64,000 nt of DNA, taken from contig JAYGXS010000008.1 in assembly GCA_036362985.1 (NCBI GenBank), forward strand, positions 25,533,735 through 25,597,734. The letters are read 5' to 3'. Numbering within the stretch: position 1 is the stretch's first letter; each line of letters opens with the position of its first letter. Below the pieces are notes generated by a model, which saw nothing but the letters and a program-made list of their open reading frames with translations, had not been told where the DNA came from and ran no database searches. A program made the position numbers and the translations under genes. Of the stretch, positions 30,280 to 41,292 are shown one piece after another. The stretch comes from Ligula intestinalis (Eukaryota > Platyhelminthes > Cestoda > Diphyllobothriidea > Diphyllobothriidae).

Positions 30280-30790
30280 TTCCTGCAATTAGCAAGCCAA
30301 CATCCGATGCTGACAAGCAAACTGCGGCAATTAGTGAGCCGAAGGCGAAGTGTAAAGCCAGTGCCGAATCACTTAAGACCCAAGCAGTCGCTACAGAACT
30401 AAACAATTTTCACACACACGTGGACGACCACTATCAACTTTCATTACCGTGCAGCCTGTGCTTGACTCCACCCCATTTGTGCATGATCATGACTATGTTA
30501 TCATCACCTATGATCAAGGATTCCCGAGGGAATCCGAAACGTCAGGCAAATAAAACTCTCGTTCTAGTGCTCGCATTGTCTTTTTCTGAACTGTTTCCTG
30601 GAACTCGCATATTCTTATCCATTGGCATTGATGCAATCCTTAGTTATGATAACAACGACGTCGACGACAAAGGGCATGTAAAAGATAGACCTTTTTGTGG
30701 CATTGTCCTTACTAGTCTGTATTTCAGTGGTACTGAAATGCTTCCTGGAACTCGCATATTCGCTACGATTGGAAATATAGTTTAATTGAG
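30280..30790 (+). mobile_element. PLE-related terminal repeat, plus copy
   Basis: The same module order as at 14.25-14.6 kb: GATGCTGACAAGCAAACTGC, GGATTCCCGAGGGAATCC hairpin, GAAACGTCAGGCAAATAAAA. It continues into the block TTGGCATTGATGCAATCC and AACAACGACGTCGACGACAA that is seen in inverse orientation at 14.0-14.1 kb. Confidence 0.75.
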
Positions 30791-30794
30791 CCAA

Positions 30795-31025
30795 CTGTAG
30801 AAAATTCGTGGCCTCAGTAGGAGTCGAACCCACACAAAATGAAAGGCTTTTGCGCAACCAATACTCTACCTAAAAGCTGTGTGGCCCATCGTGCGCCATT
30901 AATGGAACCATATTTTAGTTAGATAATCTGCCAAACCTCCCTAAAAATTTAAGTCTTATGGTCATTCTTGGGGATTTTATAAGATTGCTCGGAAAATCCT
31001 TGCTGGGCAGTTAGCCTGCGAGTAA
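30795..31025 (-). mobile_element. SINE family A, left arm around a LINE tail
   Basis: On the minus strand a B-box-like GTGGGTTCGACTCCTACTGA and an A-box-like region at about 30870-30885. The flanking TCCTTGCTGGGCAGTTAGCC matches the family A 5' part. Confidence 0.6.
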
Positions 31026-31385
31026 GGTCACAAGGTCACAAACGAAGGTACTCGATTAGACCTCGGAAAATATTTCTTCAGTCAACGCGTGGTCCGATCT
31101 TGGAACTTGCTACCAAGCGAGACGGTTTCCGCCGACACCACTGCGGAGTTTAAAAGAAGACTCGATGTCGTTCTATTTGTTAAAAGGCGACTTTTACAAC
31201 ACGATTTTCTACTGCCAGCATTGATAACCATTTTTCTGGCTCTAGATAATTTGATTCTGCTCCGTGAAAATTCATTCCAAATTCTGTCATGGCATCATTT
31301 GTCCTCCACCAACTGCACATTAACTGTAAGAATAACATTGTTTACTTTATACTAATAGAGTCCTCAAGGGCATTTCTTGCCTGTA
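31026..31385 (+). mobile_element. CR1-like LINE 3' end
   Basis: The frame encodes FSQRVVRSWNLLPSETVSAD then TTAEFKRRLDVVL, the C-terminal signature of CR1-type LINE ORF2 (VVxxWNxLPxxxVxAxxxxxFKxxLD). Only the tail remains. Confidence 0.8.
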
Positions 31386-31389
31386 ACCC

Positions 31390-31600
31390 TTAAATATACA
31401 TAAACATAAATACAGTAAGTTGGGCGGGCGAAACCTTCAATAGTGTGCTTAAATTCTCGGCGCATAGTGAGTCTCATAGCTCAATGGTAGAGTGTTGGCT
31501 ACGCAAAAGCCTCCCCTGCTGTGTGGATTTGACTTCCACGGATGATACAAATTTTTCACAGTAGGCTCAACTTAATTAACCAAATCTGCCAACTTTTGCC
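31390..31600 (+). mobile_element. SINE family A, right arm around a LINE tail
   Basis: GTAAGTTGGGCGGGCGAAAC, TCATAGCTCAATGGTAGAGT (A-box), GGATTTGACTTCCACGG (weak B-box) and TTTTTCACAGTAGGCTCAAC show the full family A order. Confidence 0.7.
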
Positions 31601-32509
31601 CTTCTAACAATTAAGTGAACCTAGTAGTTATTCAATTGGGCTTTTAAAGGGGTGCTCCCCTTATTTCAGGCGTTACTCACGATATTAAATTGATTTCCAA
31701 ATACTTCATTAGCTGTTTTCGTTCCCTCCTCGTTGCCAAATGCTTACAATCCTTCTCCGTTTTGCAAATATGACGATGGTCTTTGCGGTCGGTACTGAAG
31801 TTCGCAGTGAATTCGTACGTTTTCATCACCTGGTCGGTGGACTCTGCGGTCGGTGCTGTCGCATTTCCAGCATTTCGGTGATGATCTCGTCTCATCTACT
31901 GTCCCTTCTTCGGTTCGACTCGGTTGTCTGCGATCGGCTCCTCCTGTCTTACTGCCCTTGAGGGCTGGGAATCGATGGTTTAGAGCTATTTTATCTCTCC
32001 TATGAAAATGGGCGTTTCGAACCCTTACACGCTCACATCAGCCATCACGGTTTTATCTATTTTGAAGAAAGCGTTTGTCTCCTTCATTTTTTTAACTCGG
32101 GTCTCTCTGAAGTTTACTCCCGATTTCATTTTAAGGATTTTTCCCTTCTTCTTTCTTACCTCGTCATATTTGCCAAATATCGTTGAATACTGTTTTGAAT
32201 GACCGTCCGTTATGAATTAGTCTGCATAATCTGCCTACCATACTACGCGTTTCTGTTTGTATATGGTTGCTCACACAAAGTTGTAATAATTTCTTACCTC
32301 AGTAGTAACTTTGTAATGAAAAGGCCCCTTGGGCCTTAAATATTTTATCCATTTTTTTTATTTTCATGCCCCTATGGTTTTGACGCATTTTAGAACACAC
32401 GTCCGCTAAGGTTCCCCTTAAAGCTTTCCTTCGAAAGTGATATTCTACCATGCTTTGACCACTCTACCAGATAAGGGGAACTTGCTCACATCCAGCCGGG
32501 GCTGCTAAA
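31601..32509. other. No feature recognised
   Basis: Open frames of 72-73 codons on both strands at 31677-31961 overlap and match nothing I know. The rest is AT-rich and featureless. Confidence 0.4.
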
Positions 32510-32730
32510 CACGCATTTTTAAGGGTGTCCGCAGAGATTCATTGTGATATTGAATTCGAATGAGATATCATAAGCCAGGCAACAATCTACTCCATTCACA
32601 GCACAAAATGCCACATGAATTTGCCTATAACTCAAAGAGAACAGACTAAGTTTGGTAGGTCGATTACATATGTCAAGGAGTTCTCATTTTTGTACAGTTT
32701 TGGTGATTCTTCCCTAACTTCCTTCGATAC
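32510..32730 (-). mobile_element. LINE reverse-transcriptase C-terminal remnant
   Basis: A minus-strand frame reads LPNLVCSLSYRQIHVAFC and, after a stop, NITMNLCGHP, resembling the LFSLSYRQLRGD ... LRGHPxKL end of CR1-type ORF2. Confidence 0.45.
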
Positions 32731-33179
32731 CACTGTGATCCTCAATTGTTCGGGGTCTCCGGACTTGAAGAGCATATCATAAATGGGGCCCTAAAATCTT
32801 GGTGAGGACATCTTCGATGAACTTTATAAACGCTCACAAATGGAGGACAACGTATAAATTGTGCTGTTCGTTATCCAGAGCAATGACGTCATCAGAGTGA
32901 GGTCATTTTGGGTTTCCACGTCTTCCGAGGCTGCACCATTGAGAAAGTTATTACAATTGTTGGCGGATCTAGCTCGCCTGTTGGTTGGTAATCGACCACC
33001 CAGGTCACCGGTGCTGATGAACACTCATCAGCTGGCAGTGGTTTTTGGTGAGCTGCAGATGAAGATTGTTGAATAACTTCTGACCTGCGTTCACATTGCT
33101 CGTTAATATTGAGATCGATTAGAAGTAAGCGAATATTACTTTCACCTGGTTTGTATTGTTTCACATATTGTTACGCCTT

Positions 33180-34070
33180 TTCCGTCTGCATTATGCAAAA
33201 TAAGCAATAACGAGTAAAACCACATAAGCACTGCATGGTCACGTCGACCGAGTGGGGGCATTAAGAAGCACACAGTTAACGCTTGTCGATACGTATGTTC
33301 TGTAAACGGAACATGTTTTACGAGGCGAATCTTCATTTTGTTTAAAAAATAATAGTCAAATGTCGATTTTGGACGTGACGATTGAATCATGTCCCAGTTA
33401 ATTCCTGGTGCGTTGAAGTCGCCCATAATAATAAGATTAAGTTGACTGAAGAATTTTTTAAAATTGTTCCCAAAGATTAACATCGTCAATTTGGTCTGTC
33501 CGAGGTGGCCGATAAACATCGAGGACACCAAAGCACGAAGACTTAAGAGCTTTGATGGCCGGCCATATATCTTGCGTGTTGTACGCATACTTGACTTGTA
33601 TTATCGGACTGCAGTAGGACTTTTTCACATGCAAAATTATTCCGACACTCGATTTTTTCTCGCCGTTTTATAGATGGGGTATCCAGTGAATTCTTTTTGG
33701 CTTCTTCGAATACTGACGGACAGCTAGTTTCGGATACTGCTTTCGCACTTGGAGACAGTTCGATAAGATTAATATTTGGCACATCTATTTCGAATACAAA
33801 TCTTTCGGCATTTGCATAAAAACATCTCGAATTTATGCAAACCAAGGTTCCGGTTGCGTTTGCATTTGCCCATGTTAAGGGCCTTATTGCGTTGTCTTGG
33901 ACCTCAGTCTCGCAAGCCCCTTCCATTTCTCGATGTGTCCTACCAGCTGCCGTTTCCTCGGACAGTAAAACTGAGTGGGACCAATTTAGTTCTGCCGTCT
34001 CCGTCGGTGACTGGTTCCCCAATGGTTTCAGCGCTTCTCGAGTATTATTCGTACTCAATCCTTCCAAAAA
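33180..34070 (-). mobile_element. LINE endonuclease-domain fragment
   Basis: Minus-strand frames encode LVCINSRCFYANAERFVFEI then DVPNINLIEL, the start of a LINE apurinic-like endonuclease, and then NLIIMGDFNAPGINWD, its catalytic GDFN motif, and MPPLGRRDHAV, matching the PPLGKSDH block of the LINE at 43.4 kb. Stops and frameshifts separate the pieces. The reverse transcriptase is mostly missing. Confidence 0.75.
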
Positions 34071-35795
34071 ATCATATCATTCAGAAGTGTTTTTGACTTG
34101 TGAAAAAAAACTGTTAATGCAAGTGTCAGAGGTTAACATTTGTCGATATTATCGCTCTGATTTCGGAGGCTGCGGTCGTAGTGTTCCTGTATTAACTGCA
34201 CTCCTTTTTCTAATCAGGAATGCTCCCAGAACATTTATTTCCAAGTAGCTATAGAAGCTGTTTTAGGAGGCCATAAAAAAAGTGGTGAGGCCCCCAACAA
34301 CACGGTATTCAGATCTGACTACAACTGTTTACTGCAAGCCCCAAACAATTCAATATTGGTTGCGATTCCGATTATCCAGATTTTTGCTTTTTCAGATTTC
34401 ACTGTTAAAGGAAAACAGCGACTTATGGAGTCCTAATTTTGAATTGAATTTATGTTGTTGACTAACCATTCCAAGGAATTTCATATGTTTTATCTGGTCT
34501 TGAGTCCCCTGTTTTCACTTTCTTCCTGTGTCTCCTTGCCACGACTTATCCTTTTCGCCGTCAACAAACTGCTCTTTGGAGCACCCAGGATATATACGAA
34601 AAAGAATACCAATGGCAGTCCTGGAATCCTAGTTATGGCAATCCTTGGTGCGAGAGCGATCTCGCCTCTTATACATGAATGCGCAAATGAAGAACTTCCT
34701 GCATTCTGAGCCCTTGCTTAGGTCACCGTGCGCAGAAGCCAGGCTTGTCTTTATCAGAGGCGCATTTACCGATTTCCCACTCTTACTGTTACCCGCGTCG
34801 GCACATAGATGAACACAACCCATAATTTCAGATACGCCTGAGACGATGCTACCTGGAATTATTCGCATTTTACACTTCTCTCTGCTCTTACATGACCAAT
34901 CTTCTTTTGATCATCATTGTTCAGCTTCAAGAGCCTTATTATATCTGCAAGCTCGTCTTAAAATATTCCAATTTCCCTGTGTTTCAGCTTGATAAACGAT
35001 TTTATGAACACAAAATTTACTGGCCGATGGACCGCTCAAAAGGATCTCTCTAATGGGTTCCATGCTCCCCCGACCGCACAACTTGTGACATCTGCTCGAT
35101 GTAAAGATCAGAGTTTGGGGAAGGAATCAAAGTGACCTTCAGCTAGATGGGGAGCAAGATTCTACAAAATGTTATAGAGGTCTGCGTTTGAAGGTGGCTG
35201 AGCGTTATCAAAACTAGAAGTTTATGGCTAGTATGCTGGATCGTGATGGCAAGTCTAGCAAGTAAAACAATCAATTTTCCTCCGTTTACGATAAAAATGA
35301 ACAAGATAAGTTCCTCTTGTAACATTTAAGATCAAGTGTATAGCGACTTTTGTTACAAACTTACTCAATGAAGTATCTTATGTTTCCCAACCTCATAAAA
35401 GGATGAACTGGATCAGGGCAAAAACCGTTACAGTTTTTTAACGATCTCCAGGGATTTTTCTTCCGGACCAACCAAGGTTACTCTTTAAAACAGAATGTTG
35501 TCGTGTCACATTATCTCACCACCATTTAGGAAGGTCTTACAGGCTTTGAAATGTCGTCTGTTAAGAAGAATTTTGCAATAACCAACTGGGACCCTCGGTG
35601 GTTTCCAAACAATACTCATCCTCGGTTAGATAACAAACAGATGGATCAACATTTTTTTATTGTTTTGTTTAATTTTTGATAAGGTTAACGTACCAAATTT
35701 ACTTAAATTCTATTTCACGAGGTTACTCCCACAGGTAGTACTGTCCAACAAGTAACACTATTTTTTAGAGTTCAAAACAAGGCCTGCGAACTACT
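34071..35795. other. No feature recognised
   Basis: AT-rich DNA with short open frames only. A minus-strand frame at 34629-34868 (79 codons) could be part of the LINE fragment on its 3' side, but I have no motif to show this. Confidence 0.4.
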
Positions 35796-36470
35796 TTGGT
35801 AGTAACCAGAACTCTGCCAACAACCATCACCTTCTACGCAGCTGGTTGGTTTTCCTTAGAACTTCTTCTTAATTCCTTCATTTTTGTCATCCCCCAGCGG
35901 TCTTTACCTGTTCAACACTTTCTCAATGAGCCAAACACCAATGCAACTTGTCAAAGGTTGGTGTTACTTTGCAACTTATAACCCCGGTCTAGCCTCGTTC
36001 ATCTAGATGACATTATCGTTCGCAGCAAATCTGTCAGTTACGTGCTTGAGTCAAGCACTCCGCAAAGTGTGGGATGCAGGTCTGAAGGTCAATCCCACAA
36101 GTGCCATTTCTGCCCTCCGAGGTCACTATGCCCAATGCCACCTCGTCAACAGAAGAACCACATTGGTATCTTGGCTGTCTCATAGACTTCCTACAAACTA
36201 TGCACACCATGGCCAAAACGAAATTGCAAGCCGCAAAATCACACCTGAAAGACTATAACGACCATCTGTCATACGGGACACAATGCGAACGCGGCTGTGG
36301 TGTTAAGTTGCACAAAGACCACCCCCTCTCAGAAGGTTTTGCAAGCAAGATACATTGTCAGTGGTCCAAACCCTACATCTTTCTTCGACCAATGTCCAAT
36401 TCGATAGACTGCTTCAAGTACACGTCAGTCACTTCAACCATGTACCACCGATCCTCCATCTAGCCAAAAT
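35796..36470 (+). mobile_element. Ty3/gypsy-type LTR retrotransposon relic
   Basis: Around 35990-36030 the frame reads SSLVHLDDIIVRSKSV, the reverse-transcriptase active site (YLDDIIVxSK), and after a frameshift ALRKVWDAGLKVNP, the downstream AGLKLNPxKC block. Before it, NATCQRLVLL resembles NAPATFQRLM. At 36210-36440 the frame AAKSHLKDYNDHLSYGT then KLHKDHPLSEGFASKIHCQW resembles the integrase C-terminal linker (KDYYDR ... VWLHxP ... KxHxxWxGPY). RNase H and the integrase core are deleted. It is a dead copy. Confidence 0.7.
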
Positions 36471-38175
36471 CTCGCTTTCTTGAAATTTCATCTATTCACT
36501 TCCCTCACAATCCCATACACTTCGCTCTACAGCCTCACTGTTCACTCCTCTCGCGCTAAGGAAAGCACTCAATCTCCTGATGGGCACAATGTCACGAGCT
36601 TACTTCGCCTCACGTACTACTAACCAACCAATAGCCGGGTTCGTGACAAGACCCGTGAATGCCTCGGGTAGCGACCAAAACCCTACCAGCAACCCATTTA
36701 TTTGGCTATCTATCTTCTGCGCGGGTGGCAACTTTCGCTTCTTGGCATCCTCCTTGTTAACCTCACCCCCTCCTTACTCTGGTATTTGGCATCCTTCTAG
36801 TATCACATCATTATAAGATATCAAAGTGTTCTCATTATACATTGTGAATGGAATCGTATGTGTTTTGATCCATGTGGTACCTTGCACGTTGCCATACTTT
36901 CAGAAAAAACATTTTCGACTCAGTTCGAAAATTAATATGAATATTAAAGCAAAAACTAATCAATTACTGCGTTATAATTGTGTGTTAGATAAAGATAAAT
37001 AAATAAAGTGAAGTCTCGGGTGACGATCAACCCAATCTACGTGCATTTAAGATAACCAACCAGTCACTAGCAGGCATTTTTTTCGATTGATGAGCTTCCG
37101 CTCGGTTAATTAACCGTGAGGACATGTGTGTGCCTGTGCCCGCCGTTGAGTCTTTCTCCCAGGACGTGGATCCCGTCGGTCACCTGCAGCCAATCAGTGA
37201 ACTGATGTTGTTTGATGGGCTGTATTTCGCAAGACCAGCGTTTCACGTGACGAACTCGCTGCCGGAATGTATTCAACTCGGGGTTCTTCTGTAATTGGTT
37301 TCCATAATTTAGAATTTAGAATTTATCTTTGTTGGCGCCGGTACGGTACTATCCATACTGGCAGTACACATCTTTTTTCAAGCATCTGTTCTGTCATTTT
37401 GGTAAATAATTAAGTTAAAGTTAAAAGTTTGTAGGCTAAAACCTTTCATCTTAGTTGTACCAGGAACAAAATTACAGTAAACAACGCAAACTTGGGCATT
37501 CGAAGGTTGAGTGGTAAGCAAGTACACGCTGGAATCAAAATAATCCCTGTCCATAACTGCCGTAGACATGCTTCCTGAATTACACTTACTTTTAGAAGAT
37601 TTAATAATCTTTGCTGAGAATGAAGAAACCGATAAACTGTGCACTTGCTCGCTGACTGCTTCTATTCTCTTTCTCTTTTCCCGGGTGCGATGGCTTTCGA
37701 TGCATACTACTGATTCACCTTTTTACGCAGAATTGCGCTGGGTGGTATTGTTAAAAAAAAGCACACGACCATTTTCTGCCAATAAGTAAATTGATCTTCA
37801 TATTTAACTGCTGCACGACCGACTGGATCCCTTACCTTAATTTACATTTTCTAATGAACTTATACGACCATTACGTCTGCAGGACTTTATACCATTCATT
37901 TTGTTCACGTCTAAATCCCATAAACGCTGTGTCTCAACAGCCATTGAACCAACCTATTGTGAGCGGCATAGCACTTGAAGAAAATATATTAAACAAAGTT
38001 GAAGTGGAGTGTTCACTTAACGGCGTCTCAAGGTTTTCCAACCATTCGACGGAGTTTTCTCCATTCAATGCTAATTGAAATTTTAAAATGCGTTTTCCAT
38101 AAGGAATTATTACATTTTAAGGGTTGCCGATACGAGCGAAAATGCGGGTCCCTGGACGTATTTGAGAAAAATCAG
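36471..38175. other. No feature recognised
   Basis: No conserved gene was found. Several 60-95 codon open frames (36580-36816, 37378-37789, 37791-38078) match nothing I know. Its right end is set by the PLE terminus at 38176. Confidence 0.4.
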
Positions 38176-38570
38176 CTGTGATCGCTGGGATAATAGTTTT
38201 ACTTGCCTGACGTTTCGAATTCCATCCCGGATCCATCATTAGAAACAATAACAGAAATGGGTGATTCATACACAGGGAGTTTCAGTATTTATAGACAACA
38301 GTGATAGGCTACTGCATACTGATGACGATTAACGGATCTGCCCCCTCCTATCGAGGAAAGTTGCCCGCTCATGCACTACTTGCTTGATGTCTGGCGTTCA
38401 GATGGTAGGTTGCTGAACGTTCATTACCCATGCTGGACTTGGGCATGATGATTGGTCGGCCAGCTGGCTCCCTCACGCTGTGGTTAGAAGACGCCTTCGG
38501 CTGTCCGTTCTCCAAGTAGAGAATTGCTTTGGCCAAAATCAGCCTCCCTAATCATAATGGGTTGGCAAAG
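38176..38570 (-). mobile_element. PLE 3' region with hammerhead-like motif
   Basis: Downstream (minus strand) of the GIY-YIG remnant. It ends with TTTCTAATGATGGATCCGGG, GGAATTCGAAACGTCAGGCA, AGTAAAACTATTATCCCAGC. Relative to the hammerhead core, CTGATGA has become CTAATGA and stem II is damaged. GTTT before the core and AGGC after GTC can still pair as stem I with wobbles. Confidence 0.7.
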
Positions 38571-39430
38571 TCATTGCACTTGTTTATAGACTGGGAGCCG
38601 CAACCCATGCTTCAAGCAACTCTCAGACCACAAGATTGCCACTTCTCGCGATAATTCGTCCTCAGCAAATTTCAGTGTGTGGCAGGGTCTGGTCGAATGA
38701 GTCGTGACTTGAAAATTGGCGTCATTACTCCGAACTGCTGTCGCGCATTCGACAATTCGCGTCTTCAAAATGCTTCCAGTTACTCCGACGTGGTTTTTTG
38801 GTCCACAACTGTATCAGATCCTATAGATAACTCCAAATGTTTCCTGCAGTGGCAATGGCTCTTTTGGTTTCCTTATCTGGCGCCTTATGGTTGCCTCCGT
38901 CCTGTGTTCGACTCCAACTCCAAATGGTGCGAGCAGGCAGCCGACGGCCTCCGAGAAGTTTTTGATGTTCGGAATCGCTCACCAAAATTTGGGTCGGTGC
39001 AATTTTGTTGTCCATCTTGTTCACGCATGCACCAGTTTACAAAGTTGCGTGGGCAGCCATTTTCTGCGAACGCCCATCGTATATATTCTATTTCCGTAAC
39101 TTTGTCTTTCGGTTTTCTGCAGTGCGTCTCAACATGCCGATAAAGAGTCCTTACAAAACCGCGTTTGTGGTTGACTGGGTGGTTGCTGTCGAAGTTCAGT
39201 ACTTGCATCGTGTTTGTCGTTTTCCTGAATGCTTTGGTCTTTAGGCCACAGCAATGTTTGCAGCAGATGAGGACATCAATTAACGCCAGCTGGCGTCTTC
39301 TTCCTCCTTCATCGTAAATTCTATGTCCATGAAGATGCTGTTGAGTCGTTATTTGAGCGTGAGTACCCGATCCCATCCGATGACGACAAAGATATTACCC
39401 AAATACCACGACAGGATTTCGGTCTGTAAT
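38571..39430 (-). pseudogene. Penelope-like element: reverse transcriptase end plus GIY-YIG nuclease
   Basis: Minus strand in order: WYLGNIFVVI, aligning with the reverse-transcriptase motif YVDDTFVVI but with the catalytic Asp pair replaced by Gly-Asn; LNSIFMDIEFTMKEEED (about 39340-39280), typical of the PLE palm/thumb; TNTMQVLNFDSNHPVNHKRG and FVRTLYRHVETHC, the linker; YIRWAFAENGCPRNFVNWCM; then RIVECATAVRSNDANFQVTT and HSTRPCHTLKF at 38730-38640, the later part of a GIY-YIG endonuclease, and SESCLKHGLRLPVYKQ, a decayed ESWFSGPQSxNKC tail. At least four stops or frameshifts interrupt it. It is the only PLE coding copy with an identifiable RT part in the window. Confidence 0.82.
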
Positions 39431-39489
39431 ATTAAGAGACCAGCGACTCTACCCATTGTAGGAACCCCCTAGCTATGAGTCCCAAAATC

Positions 39490-39600
39490 GATAAACCCAG
39501 AAGTGTTCCCATTGCGTGACCGAAATGGCTAATAAGCTAGAAATTTCTATCCTAGCGTCCCTGTCTTTGTCGACAATACCTAAAAATAAAATAAAATATT
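39490..39600 (+). mobile_element. SINE family B fragment
   Basis: ATGGCTAATAAGCTAGAAAT and ATCCTAGCGTCCCTGTCTTT GT are diverged family B body sequences, repeated more fully at 39870-39945. Confidence 0.5.
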
Positions 39601-39759
39601 ACTGAAACCTAGTAAGTAACATAAAATAAGTTGCCTTTTAAAATAAGCTTGGACGTGTCCAAGCTTTCAGCGGCATCAACCAGGATGCGTGCGTCCTGAA
39701 ACGGATCAGTGAACGCTTACCTACAACTATATACTCCAGCTCAAGAACCGACAAGACAG

Positions 39760-39945
39760 CGGACCCCTAGCTCAATTGTTAGGGCGTTTGACTCTTCCCA
39801 GAGAGGTCGCGGGGTAGAAACTCGAATGTGGCAGAAATTTCAGCGACAACACTGCAGTTGGGTATCGCAAGCTGACGATGGCTAATCAGCCATAAATAGC
39901 TATCCTACCGTCCCTGTCTTTGTCGGTTATACCTAAGAATAAACT
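39760..39945 (+). mobile_element. SINE family B
   Basis: The tRNA-like head CCCCTAGCTCAATTGTTAGG (A-box) and the weak B-box GTAGAAACTCGAATG are followed by the body GCTGACGATGGCTAATCAGC and CGTCCCTGTCTTTGTCGG. Confidence 0.7.
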
Positions 39946-40189
39946 GTTTCTACTATTCTGGCCTCCCATGACTTCTTCTTCTCCTAAGGAACTGGGAATG
40001 AAGATCGCAGTTGCTATGGTGTAACTTACTTAACCCCCTGCGGTAGTGGGAAGGTAGGTAGAAATGCATATTTTATCTGTATGCTACCTTTCAGGCACCT
40101 TGAAGGCCCTTCAGATGACTTTGAGTTATCCCTTGTTAACTCTACTGAGTTTACTGATAATCTAGAAGTCGGTCAATTAGTAAAAAAGC

Positions 40190-40300
40190 TCACAACGTTG
40201 GCGTTGATTTGGTGCTATTGTAGCGGTCCAAGCAGTGGCTGTACTCAGAAGGTCAAAGACAGAAATCACCAGAGTGAGGGCTTGATTGTGCACAGCGGTG
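40190..40300 (+). mobile_element. PLE-related fragment
   Basis: AAGCAGTGGCTGTACTCAG and AAGACAGAAATCACCAGAGT then GAGGGCTTGATTGTG match, in the same order, the minus-strand PLE terminus at 10.26-10.39 kb. The hammerhead part is absent. Confidence 0.5.
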
Positions 40301-40460
40301 GCCGATGGCAAAGCCAGGGCTGGTGGTTGGCGCGTCCAGTCGTGCCCGTGAGTGTCTGTGCTGTCTTGTGAGAGATGTGTTAATGACAGTTACTTTTAAA
40401 TGACTGTGAAGCGAGTTCAAGTGGTCAGCTATTGGTAGATTGCAAGTTGTCCGAGGAGAT

Positions 40461-40481
40461 GTCAGGTCAGGTCAGGTCAGG
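40461..40481. repeat. (GTCAG)n at the LINE 3' end
   Basis: Four GTCAG units directly beyond the LINE 3'UTR; on the element strand they read CCTGA repeats. CR1-type LINEs usually end in short tandem repeats instead of poly(A). Confidence 0.85.
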
Positions 40482-40540
40482 TTTTATTTAGGGAAATATA
40501 GGTAAATACCTTTGAACTCCCTATTGGTACAGTTTTTCAA

Positions 40541-40924
40541 TGCATTTGATCTGCAGAACATTTCAGATCAGTGGCGTTGCCAGAAATTTGAGGACCGACA
40601 GTGAAAAAACTCCTTAGGCATTGTTCAGAAGTCTAGGCGTTTGAATGCCATTTGAGAGATTTAAGGAGAAAAACTGTCGCCCGGGGGAGAGGGGGGGGGG
40701 TGCAGAGTATATTCGAAGCGGATGGCCTGTGCTTAGAGTGTTTGAACCATGTCAGGGAGAGTCCATCGCGGTTTTCGCCATAATACCAAGGGTCCCACGA
40801 AGAGAAGGTTGCGGAGGTCATGCGAACCTCATCGAGTGTCGGCGATGCGCCCATCGTACACCCTTGTTGGTTTAACGAGTCTGCCTGCTAATTGACAGAA
40901 GAAATATAATCGTCAGTTTTCGTT
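40541..40924. other. LINE 3' untranslated region, not otherwise explained
   Basis: This lies between the duplicated tail and the terminal repeats. It includes a short G run (about 40692-40700) and a region near 40820-40875 (CGGCGATGCGCCCATCG) that may be a SINE fragment. Confidence 0.4.
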
Positions 40925-41260
40925 TAAAAAAATATATTACTGAAAAATTAGCGAGTAGTATGTTTTTTATAATGTGATTATTCCAAAATTTGCATTCGGC
41001 AACTGGCAGTTTATTTTCGGGGCTCAGTGGCTATTTGTTCTAACTTAATAGTGTCGTAAACATGCCTACAGATGCGTCTGACGTGTGCTCAGATGGCGAC
41101 ATAACAATGTCCGCGGGCAGAGCATTCCAGGCCTGAATTGGGAAAAGTTTTACAAATCCGCGTAGCCTCGGATCACAACGTCTGGTGGACTCCAAGCTTG
41201 CAATTCTTGTTATTCTTAAATAACATATTACTGAAAATCAGTGAGTAGTATGTTTATATA
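40925..41260 (-). repeat. Second LINE tail in tandem
   Basis: On the minus strand, after the ORF2 stop, a second diverged version of the C-terminus follows: ITRIASLESTRRCDPRLRG and IQAWNALPADIVMSPSE. ATTACTGAAAA(T/A)(T)(C/A)AG-GAGTAGTATG occurs both at about 41227-41251 and 40937-40961. It is a tandem duplication of roughly 290 bp, or insertion of a related tail. Confidence 0.7.
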
Positions 41261-41292
41261 CATATATAATTTCATTCTCGCCATATCCAATT

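Noticed and set aside
31677..31895. A Cys/His-containing exon (KCWKCDS in an alternative minus frame)
   Set aside because: It requires ignoring stops, has no flanking splice sites that work, and frames on both strands are open over the same stretch.
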